Shown here: piece by piece, positions 1 to 5,970 of the stretch
Numbering within the stretch: the first letter of the stretch is position 1
Layout of the letters: every line of letters starts with the position of its first letter
Assembly (NCBI GenBank): GCA_012841845.1
Contig: DUTZ01000391.1
Coordinates: forward strand, 1-8,091
Source of the DNA: Actinomycetales bacterium
GTDB lineage: Bacteria; Actinomycetota; Actinomycetes; Mycobacteriales; Mycobacteriaceae
DNA: 8,091 nucleotides
Reading direction: 5' to 3'
Notes under the pieces: model-generated
What the model saw: only the letters and a program-made list of their open reading frames with translations
The model's database searches: none
Told to the model about the DNA's origin: nothing
Made by a program: the position numbers and the translations under genes

Positions 1-22
1 GGAGGGGGCCGCGGGGCGGGTC

Positions 23-55
23 CCCGGCCGGCGAGAGGCCGGGTGGCCGGCCGGG
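23..55. repeat. GC-rich inverted repeat upstream of the oxidoreductase gene
   Basis: CCCGGCCGGC at 23-32 is the exact reverse complement of 46-55, with a 13-base loop. No T-run follows on either strand, so a classical terminator is not shown. It may end an upstream gene outside the window, or be chance pairing in a segment made almost entirely of G and C. The rest of 1-89 shows no gene or clear promoter. Confidence 0.35.
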
Positions 56-89
56 TGCGGGGGACGACGACGAGGCCCACACTGGGGGC

Positions 90-890
90 ATGAATCCGGC
101 CGCCCCGTACCCCGCCCGTATCGCCGTCCAACTCCAGCCGCAACACGCGCCCGACTACCAGATGCTGCGCGACGCCGTCCGACGCTGCGAGGACGCCGGC
201 GTCGACGTGGTGTTCAACTGGGACCACTTCTTCCCGCTCTACGGCGACCCCAACGGCGCGCACTTCGAGTGCTGGACCATGCTCGCCGCGTGGGCCGAGC
301 AGACCGAGCGCGTGGAGATCGGCGCCTTGGTCACGTGCAACACCTACCGCAACCCCGACCTGCTCGCCGACATGGCCCGGACCGTCGACCACATCTCCGG
401 CGGCCGCCTCGTCCTGGGGCTGGGCGGGGGCTGGTTCGACCGCGACTACACCGAGTACGGCTACCCCTTCGGCACCAGGCGCTCCCGGCTCGACGCGCTG
501 GGCGAGTCGCTCGAGCGGATCGAGGCGCGGTTCGCCCGGCTCACCCCGCCGCCCACGCGCGACATCCCGGTGCTCGTCGGCGGGGGCGGCGAGAAGCGGA
601 CCCTGCGGCACGTGGCCCGGCACGCCGACATCTGGCACTCGTTCGTGGACGTGGAGACCTACCGGCACAAGGCGTCGGTGCTGGCGCGGCACTGCGAGGA
701 GGTCGGCCGCGACCCGGGCGCGATCGAGCGGTCCACCGAGCTGGGCGGGGCCGGGTCCGCGGACGAGGCGCGGCGCCTGGCGGACGCGCTGTACGCGGAG
801 GGGGTCTCGTTGTTCACGGTGGGCGTCAACGGTCCCGACTACGACCTGTCGTTCGCCGAGGCGCTCGTGGCCTGGCGCGACGGCCGCTGA
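90..890 (+). CDS. LLM-class (luciferase-like) F420-dependent oxidoreductase
   Basis: This 266-residue cytoplasmic protein belongs to the luciferase-like monooxygenase superfamily, in the subgroup usually annotated as F420-dependent oxidoreductases. Visible hallmarks are an early beta strand (IAVQLQ, about 11-16), the NWDHFF block (43-48), CNTYRNPDLLADMARTVDHISGGRLVLGLGGGWF (83-116), which is the TIM-barrel cofactor-side segment typical of the family, and IPVLVGGGGEKRTLRHVARHADIW (159-182). These proteins use reduced F420 or FMN to act on small organic substrates; no substrate can be read from the sequence. At 266 residues it is slightly shorter than many members (around 290-330), but both conserved ends are present, so it looks intact. 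The ATG at 90 is preceded only by a G-run immediately next to it, so the start is plausible but has no well-spaced ribosome site. It converges with the sugar-transport genes and shows no functional tie to them. Confidence 0.85.
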   Translation: MNPAAPYPARIAVQLQPQHAPDYQMLRDAVRRCEDAGVDVVFNWDHFFPLYGDPNGAHFECWTMLAAWAEQTERVEIGALVTCNTYRNPDLLADMARTVDHISGGRLVLGLGGGWFDRDYTEYGYPFGTRRSRLDALGESLERIEARFARLTPPPTRDIPVLVGGGGEKRTLRHVARHADIWHSFVDVETYRHKASVLARHCEEVGRDPGAIERSTELGGAGSADEARRLADALYAEGVSLFTVGVNGPDYDLSFAEALVAWRDGR

Positions 891-925
891 GCCGGGCGGG
901 GCGAGGGGTGCGGTCCCGGCTCAGC
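886..925. terminator. Convergent-gene inverted repeat, probable bidirectional terminator
   Basis: GCTGAGCCGGG (886-896) and CCCGGCTCAGC (915-925) are a perfect 11-base inverted repeat with an 18-base loop. The TGA of the plus-strand oxidoreductase (888-890) and the TGA of the minus-strand small membrane protein (read from 923-921) both lie inside the arms. A hairpin placed symmetrically between two converging genes could end transcription from both sides. There is no U-run, which is common for hairpin-type ends in high-GC actinobacteria, so function is inferred. Confidence 0.55.
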
Positions 926-1166
926 CGCCCTTGACCGCGCGGTCGGCGCGGCGCCAGCTGCGGTAGGTGACCGCCGACACCGCGAGCATGAGCGCCAGCA
1001 CGAGCGAGGCCCACACCGACGGCCGGCCGCTCACGATGAGGCCGACGGCGTTGACCAGGGCGATGAGGGTGAAGAAGCCGACGAAGCCGCCGACGAGCTC
1101 GATCCGCTGGCGCGTGGCGATCGCGTCGGCGCCGCGGCGGGGTCCGCCGCCACCCGTCCGGGCCAC
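921..1166 (-). CDS. Small two-helix membrane protein coupled to the sugar permeases (MusI candidate)
   Basis: This predicted 81-residue protein starts with GTG at 1166, five bases after the stop of the MusG-type permease. Coupling to that gene is likely because only a weak AAGAG precedes the start. The N-terminus is Gly/Arg-rich (about 1-22). Two hydrophobic segments follow at about 24-46 (LVGGFVGFFTLIALVNAVGLIV) and 50-68 (SVWASLVLALMLAVSAVTY), then a basic tail RSWRRADRAVKGG. Arginines at both ends predict a hairpin with both termini in the cytoplasm. I recognise no catalytic motif. In C. glutamicum the maltose permease genes musF and musG are co-transcribed with musI, a membrane protein of unknown type essential for maltose uptake; the equivalent position here makes this a MusI candidate. 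That rests on position and membrane nature, not on sequence comparison. A much longer open frame continues upstream, but it overlaps the permease gene and is a shadow of it. Confidence 0.7.
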   Translation of the reverse strand: MARTGGGGPRRGADAIATRQRIELVGGFVGFFTLIALVNAVGLIVSGRPSVWASLVLALMLAVSAVTYRSWRRADRAVKGG

Positions 1167-1171
1167 GGCGG

Positions 1172-2074
1172 TCAGCTCTTGAGGCCGCCGGCGGTGAGGC
1201 CGGAGACGATGCGGCGCTGGAAGATGAGCACCATCACGACGAGAGGCACGGTCACCAGCGCGCCGGCCGCCATGATCGCCGAGTGCGGCGGCATGTACGG
1301 GTTGTCGCCCGCGAACCGCGCGATGGCGACCGTCACCGGCTCGGTGGCGCGGGTCGAGAGCTGGCTCGAGAGCATGAACTCGTTCCAGGTGAGGATGAAC
1401 GCGAGGATCGCGGTGGTGAAGATCGCGGGCGCGGCCAGCGGGAAGATGATCTTGAGGAAGGCCTGGCTGCGGGTGGCGCCGTCGACCCGCGCGGCCTCCT
1501 CGAGCTCCCACGGCAGGTCGTTGAAGAACGAGGTGAGGGTGTAGATCGTCAGCGGCAGCGCGAACGACACGTTGGGGATGATGAGCGCCTGGTAGGTGCC
1601 CATCCAGCCGATGTTCGTGAAGAGCTGGAACAGGGGCGTGACGAGCGCGACGCCGGGGAACATCGACGCGGCCAGGATGAGGCCCGTGACCGCGAACTTG
1701 CCGCGGAAGTCGATCCGCGCCAGCGCGTAGGCGGTGAAGATGCCCGCGGTGATGGCGATGGCGGTGGTCACGGCGCCGATGAGGACCGAGTTGACGATCG
1801 CCGAGAGGAAGTCGTTGCCCGCGTGGGTCGACAGCGCGTCCTTGAAGTTGTCGAGGGTCACGTGGGTGGGCAGCGGGTTGGTGGAGTAGACGTACGCCTT
1901 GTCCCGCAGGGCCGTGATGACCATCCAGTAGAACGGCGCGAGCCCCCAGACCAGGATGAGCAGCGCGCCGAGGTAGAGGCGCACCTGCGGCAGGATCGGC
2001 CGGCGCGGCGGCCGGACGGGCTCGGTGCGCTGCGCCTCCGCCGTCTCGGCGGTCCGGTTCTCCGGCGCGCTCAT
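1172..2074 (-). CDS. musG: ABC sugar transporter permease, MusG/SugB/MalG type
   Basis: This 300-residue integral membrane protein is one half of the permease pair of an alpha-glucoside importer. About six hydrophobic helices are visible, near 32-54, 91-115, 125-150, 160-183, 214-232 and 264-286. The cytoplasmic EAA loop that docks on the ATPase is clear at about 193-215 (EAARVDGATRSQAFLKIIFP followed by LAAP). The ATG at 2074 overlaps the previous permease stop as ATGA, and AAGGAGGAG lies 5 bases upstream of it, so the start is firm. Longer upstream frames run into the MusF-type gene and are rejected. The short C-terminus ending GLTAGGLKS is typical of MalG-like subunits. Family membership is certain; the symbol follows gene order and type, and SugB of the mycobacterial trehalose importer is a close alternative. 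Confidence 0.92.
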   Translation of the reverse strand: MSAPENRTAETAEAQRTEPVRPPRRPILPQVRLYLGALLILVWGLAPFYWMVITALRDKAYVYSTNPLPTHVTLDNFKDALSTHAGNDFLSAIVNSVLIGAVTTAIAITAGIFTAYALARIDFRGKFAVTGLILAASMFPGVALVTPLFQLFTNIGWMGTYQALIIPNVSFALPLTIYTLTSFFNDLPWELEEAARVDGATRSQAFLKIIFPLAAPAIFTTAILAFILTWNEFMLSSQLSTRATEPVTVAIARFAGDNPYMPPHSAIMAAGALVTVPLVVMVLIFQRRIVSGLTAGGLKS

Positions 2075-3078
2075 CGGATCTCCTCCTTCTTGCCGGTGCG
2101 GTCCTCGACGACGTTGGCGCCGAGCCATTTGACCATGACGAAGGCGACGACAAAGACGAGGAGGAAGACCAACGTCGACACCGCCGAGGCACTGTTGAAG
2201 TTGCCGGTCCGCATCTCGTTGACCACGAGCATGGACACCACGGCGGTGTCCGAAGCCGAGTTCGGGGAGACCATGATCACCGGCAGGTCGTACATGCGGA
2301 GCGCGTCGAGGGTGCGGAAGAGGATCGCCACCATGAGCGCGGGCTTGACCAGCGGCAGGGTGATGCGGGTGAGCTGCTGCCACCGGGAGGCGCCGTCGAC
2401 CCGCGCGGCCTCGTACACGTCCCCGGGGATCATCTGCAGCCCCGCCAGGATGAGCAGCGCCATGAAGGGCGCGGTCTTCCACACGTCGGCGGCGATGATC
2501 GCCACGCGCGACCAGAAGGGGTCGGTGGTCCACGAGATGCTCGCGCCGGTGAGCGAGTTGACGATGCCGCGGTCGGCGAACATGAACGCCCAGAGCTTGG
2601 CGGTGACCGCGGTGGGGATGGCCCAGGGGACGAGGACGGCCGCACGCAGCAGCGAGCGGCCCCAGATGCTCTTGCCCATGACCACGGCCATGGCGAACCC
2701 GAGCAGAGTCTCCAGCGAGACGGTGGTGACGGTGAAGATGATGGTGTTCTGGAACGCCGGCCAGAAGTCCATCGCGGAGGTGCCCGGCGGGCAGGTGCGG
2801 GGCTCCCCCGTCGCGGTGGTGCCGCAGGTCTGGGTGAGCCAGTAGAGGTAGTGCTGGAACCCGGCCCAGCCCCCGTCGGTGAACATTCCGGTGGACGGGT
2901 CGATCCCCCGGTCCGCCCGGAACGACAGGTACAGGGCGCGCAGGATCGGGTAGCCGATGATCACCGCCAGGAGCAGCAGCGCCGGCCCGACCATCCAGAT
3001 CGGGCGCCAGTCGAACTTCTTGACCGGAGCCGGGACCGACTCCCTGTCGTCATCGATCGAGAGGACGTTGGCCGTCAT
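2071..3078 (-). CDS. musF: ABC sugar transporter permease, MusF/SugA/MalF type
   Basis: This 335-residue permease is the other half of the importer channel. A hydrophilic N-terminus (1-25) leads to a first helix at about 27-50, followed by an external loop of about 55 residues that contains Cys85 and Cys96, which could form a disulphide outside the membrane. Further helices lie near 110-135, 145-167, 192-215, 243-259 and 297-317. The EAA motif (EAARVDGASRWQQLTRITLP) sits at about 223-242 and contacts the ATPase. I chose ATG at 3078 because GGAGGAG lies six bases upstream; the GTG at 3105 would add nine residues that translate the ribosome site itself. The gene ends in a 4-base overlap with the MusG-type gene. 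It is separated from the binding-protein gene by 124 bases holding a strong hairpin. Confidence 0.92.
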   Translation of the reverse strand: MTANVLSIDDDRESVPAPVKKFDWRPIWMVGPALLLLAVIIGYPILRALYLSFRADRGIDPSTGMFTDGGWAGFQHYLYWLTQTCGTTATGEPRTCPPGTSAMDFWPAFQNTIIFTVTTVSLETLLGFAMAVVMGKSIWGRSLLRAAVLVPWAIPTAVTAKLWAFMFADRGIVNSLTGASISWTTDPFWSRVAIIAADVWKTAPFMALLILAGLQMIPGDVYEAARVDGASRWQQLTRITLPLVKPALMVAILFRTLDALRMYDLPVIMVSPNSASDTAVVSMLVVNEMRTGNFNSASAVSTLVFLLVFVVAFVMVKWLGANVVEDRTGKKEEIR

Positions 3079-3136
3079 CCACGACTCCTCCGTTTGGGGC
3101 ACCACGACGGCGGCGGACCGCCGGTGAAGAGACTAG

Positions 3137-3172
3137 CGGCCGGCCCGGGCCCCGTGAGGCCCGGACCGGCCG
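3137..3172 (-). terminator. Strong hairpin between binding-protein and permease genes
   Basis: Positions 3137-3151 and 3158-3172 pair over 15 bases with a 6-base loop; the only imperfection is a T opposite G, which becomes a G-U wobble in the minus-strand RNA. After the stem the minus-strand transcript reads CTAGTCTCTTC, a pyrimidine-rich but not pure-T tail. It starts about 30 bases beyond the binding-protein stop codon. It could terminate most binding-protein transcripts or protect their 3' end, giving more lipoprotein than permease. In C. glutamicum musE is transcribed alone, which fits a terminator here. Confidence 0.6.
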
Positions 3173-3202
3173 GTAGACCGGACTCGGTCGATTCCGTCCG
3201 GA

Positions 3203-4507
3203 CTAGCCGCTGGCCTGCTCGATGGCCGCGGACATGTCCTGGAGCGCCTGCTCGACGTCCTTGTCGCCCTGGATGGCGGCGTAGGCGTTGTCCTGGATCG
3301 CCTTGGTGACGCCCGGGTAGAACGGCGTCACCGGACGCGGCTCGGCGTTCTCCAGCGCCTGCTTGAGCGCCTCCATGTAGCCGAACTGCTCCTGCAGGCC
3401 CTCGTCGTCGTAGATCGAGGAGAGGACCGGCGGGAAGGAGTTCTGGGCGAACTCCATCTGCGTCTCTTCGCTGATGATGAACTCGAGGAACGCCTTGGCG
3501 GTGGCCTTGTTCTCCGAGTTGACGTTGATGGCGTTGTTGTAGCCGCCGAGGGTCGACTTGCCGGTGCCGTCCTTGCCGAGGATCGGCGCGACGTCGAAGC
3601 GGTCGGCGACCTCGGTGGTCTCGCCCGTCATGCCCTGCTCGTACATGTACGGCCAGTTGTAGGCGTACATCGAGTCACCGGCGAGGAACGCCTGGGCGGT
3701 CTCCTCCTCGGTGAAGCCGTTGGCGGCCGGGTTGATGGTGCCGTCCTCGTAGGCGGTGACCAGGGCCTGCAGGCCCTCGCGGGTCTCCTCGGAGTCCAAC
3801 TCCGGGGTCGCGCCGTCGTCGCCGACGACCTTCCCGCCCCAGCTGTTGATGAACTGGGTCGTGGCGACCGAGAGCCCCTCGTACTGGCTCAGCTGCGTGT
3901 CGAGGCAGGGGATGCCCTCCTCCTGGGCGCGACCGCACGAGTCGACGAGCTCCTGCCAGTTGGCGGGCGCCTCGGGCTGGAGGTCGGTGCGGTAGTAGAG
4001 CAGCTGCGCGTTGGTGTTCTGCGGGACGGCGTACAGCGTGCCGTTGTAGGTGGCCGAGTCGACGGTGGCCTCGAGGAGGCCGGAGGTGTCGATCTCGGTG
4101 TCGCCCTCGATCGGCTGCAGCCAGCCGTTGGCGGCGAAGTAGGCGGTGTCGGTGACGTCGAGCGCGAACACGTCGTACTCGGTGCCGCCGGCCTGCAGCG
4201 ACTGCGTGAGCGTGTCGCGCTGCTGGTCCTGCTCGGCGGGGAGCTCCACGAAGTCGACCTGCTGGTCGGGGTTCTGCTCGTTCCACCGGTCGATCACCGG
4301 GCGGAGGGTCTCGGCGTCGTTGCTGCCCATCGCGAAGGTGATGGGGCCGACGCCGTCGGTGCCCTGCGACGCCTGGCCGGAATCCGCGCCACCGTTGCCG
4401 TTGTCGGTGCCGCCGTCGCCGCCGTCGTCACCGCCACACGCCGCCACGGAGAGCGCGACGATCGACGCGACCGCGGCCCCCTTGAAGATCCTGCCGAATC
4501 CGGCCAT
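3203..4507 (-). CDS. musE: Sugar-binding lipoprotein of ABC importer, MusE/LpqY/MalE type
   Basis: This 434-residue extracytoplasmic lipoprotein captures the sugar and delivers it to the permeases. The signal peptide is MAGFGRIFKGAAVASIVALSVAAC: a short basic region, a hydrophobic core and a lipobox SVAAC with the lipidated cysteine at 24. A flexible Gly/Asp-rich linker (25-53) precedes a bacterial family 1 solute-binding fold starting near PITFAMGSND (55-64). Typical features are EYDVFALDVTDTAYFAANGWLQPI (110-133), NTNAQLLYYRTD (164-175), an aromatic patch YAYNWPYMYE (281-290) suited to stacking on sugar rings, and GYNNAINVN (322-330). Cys191 and Cys201 may form a disulphide. ATG at 4507 was chosen because AGGAG lies seven bases upstream and the signal peptide begins there; the frame runs 36 codons further but that stretch is not a signal. 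The substrate may be maltose, trehalose or other alpha-glucosides; the sequence does not settle it. Confidence 0.9.
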   Translation of the reverse strand: MAGFGRIFKGAAVASIVALSVAACGGDDGGDGGTDNGNGGADSGQASQGTDGVGPITFAMGSNDAETLRPVIDRWNEQNPDQQVDFVELPAEQDQQRDTLTQSLQAGGTEYDVFALDVTDTAYFAANGWLQPIEGDTEIDTSGLLEATVDSATYNGTLYAVPQNTNAQLLYYRTDLQPEAPANWQELVDSCGRAQEEGIPCLDTQLSQYEGLSVATTQFINSWGGKVVGDDGATPELDSEETREGLQALVTAYEDGTINPAANGFTEEETAQAFLAGDSMYAYNWPYMYEQGMTGETTEVADRFDVAPILGKDGTGKSTLGGYNNAINVNSENKATAKAFLEFIISEETQMEFAQNSFPPVLSSIYDDEGLQEQFGYMEALKQALENAEPRPVTPFYPGVTKAIQDNAYAAIQGDKDVEQALQDMSAAIEQASG

Positions 4508-4546
4508 GAAACCACTCCTGTTCGTCGGCTGATGTGAGACGGGACC

Positions 4547-4562
4547 TGTGTCCACGCTCACA
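4547..4562. promoter_or_regulatory. CRP/GlxR-like binding site upstream of musE
   Basis: TGTGTCCACGCTCACA matches the CRP-family consensus TGTGA-N6-TCACA at nine of ten defined positions (T for A at position 5). It lies 40-55 bases upstream of the binding-protein start. A further TGTGA half-site is at 4533-4537. CRP-family cAMP regulators (GlxR in corynebacteria) control many sugar-uptake genes. Whether it activates or represses depends on the true transcription start, which is not known. Confidence 0.5.
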
Positions 4563-4574
4563 ACGTCCTGAGGG

Positions 4575-4580
4575 ACTCTA
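4575..4580 (-). promoter_or_regulatory. Possible -10 element for the binding-protein gene
   Basis: On the minus strand TAGAGT fits the actinobacterial TAnnnT pattern and would place the start of transcription near 4568, giving a leader of about 60 bases. No good -35 hexamer lies at 16-19 bases; GTGACG appears only with a 20-base gap. If right, the CRP-like site would lie just downstream of the transcription start and might act as a block. This is weak evidence. Confidence 0.3.
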
Positions 4581-4655
4581 GCGCAGCCGACCACCCGTGG
4601 CGTCACACTCGCCACATCCGTACCAGGTCGCGACCGAATCGTGACCTCCGGAGCG

Positions 4656-4688
4656 GGCCGGGCCGCACCCCGCGCCGCACTCCCGGCC
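4656..4688 (-). terminator. Weak hairpin just after the ATPase gene
   Basis: GGCCGGG (4656-4662) pairs exactly with CCCGGCC (4682-4688) across a 19-base GC-rich loop, starting four bases beyond the ATPase stop on the minus strand. There is no T-run. It could end the ATPase transcript, consistent with the separate musK message known in C. glutamicum, but a seven-base match in such GC-rich sequence may be chance. Confidence 0.25.
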
Positions 4689-4692
4689 GCGC

Positions 4693-5751
<1,059 letters not shown>

Positions 5752-5770
5752 GATCGAGCACTTCCCTTCA

Positions 5771-5788
5771 CCGGCAGGAACGTGCCGG
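5771..5788. promoter_or_regulatory. Inverted repeat at the musK leader
   Basis: CCGGCA (5771-5776) and TGCCGG (5783-5788) form a perfect six-base inverted repeat with a six-base centre, about 20 bases before the ATPase start and directly upstream of its ribosome site. It could be a repressor operator (LacI- or TetR-sized) or a small leader hairpin. No regulator gene is in the window to link it to. Confidence 0.3.
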
Positions 5789-5827
5789 ACGATCCGAGAT
5801 AGAGGGTTCGCAGGACACGGTAGCCGT

Positions 5828-5870
5828 ACTCACCACCGTTCACCGCGACACCCCGCAGAGTTCACCGGGC
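5828..5870 (+). promoter_or_regulatory. PHO-box-like direct repeats upstream of phoX
   Basis: GTTCACCG occurs exactly at 5838-5845 and 5860-5867, 22 bases (two 11-base units) apart, and a partial unit ACTCACC lies at 5828-5834. The PHO box bound by PhoP in Streptomyces is made of 11-base direct repeats whose conserved core is GTTCACC, and phosphate-starvation regulators of other actinobacteria bind related repeats. The middle unit (5849-5859) is poorly conserved. The site lies 98-140 bases before the phosphatase start, the right side and distance for activating that gene under phosphate limitation. Confidence 0.6.
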
Positions 5871-5908
5871 CGTGCGGTCGACGCGGTCCGAGCGTCGACG
5901 GGCGCCCC

Positions 5909-5914
5909 TAGCGT
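5909..5914 (+). promoter_or_regulatory. Possible -10 element for phoX
   Basis: TAGCGT fits TAnnnT and lies 39 bases beyond the last PHO-like repeat, predicting a transcription start near 5921. The matching -35 area (about 5886-5891, GTCCGA) is poor, as expected for a promoter that needs an activator. A palindrome GTGCGT-CC-ACGCAC at 5917-5930 covers the predicted start. Confidence 0.35.
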
Positions 5915-5956
5915 CGGTGCGTCCACGCACGCCGACCGTGCGCACCACCGTTTCTC

Positions 5957-5970
5957 GAGGGGGAACCTTG
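5957..5970 (+). promoter_or_regulatory. Ribosome-binding site that fixes the TTG start of phoX
   Basis: GAGGGGG at 5957-5963 is followed by AACC and TTG at 5968-5970. The frame is open back to GTG at 5872, but those upstream 32 codons overlap the regulatory repeats and the likely promoter, and the GTG codons there lack such a site. The TTG therefore best explains the start. Confidence 0.65.

Noticed and set aside
921..2192. Reading the small membrane protein as a 423-residue protein starting at 2192
   Set aside because: Everything upstream of about 1166 is an out-of-frame reading of the MusG-type permease, with arginine- and histidine-rich nonsense; only the last 81 codons look like protein.
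1283..2845. Long plus-strand frame of about 520 codons opposite the permease genes
   Set aside because: Its translation is rich in Arg, Gly, Asp and Glu with no domain, and it lies antisense to two permeases with clear family motifs and ribosome sites. Long shadow frames are expected in DNA this GC-rich.
4626..4635. GGTCGCGACC palindrome upstream of musE
   Set aside because: It is a short GC-rich palindrome with no second copy or recognised regulator; such words are common in this base composition.
5766..5773. A third TTCACCG copy near the musK start as part of the PHO box
   Set aside because: It is over 60 bases from the other repeats and out of their 22-base spacing, and it overlaps the musK ribosome site region; a single copy is likely chance.
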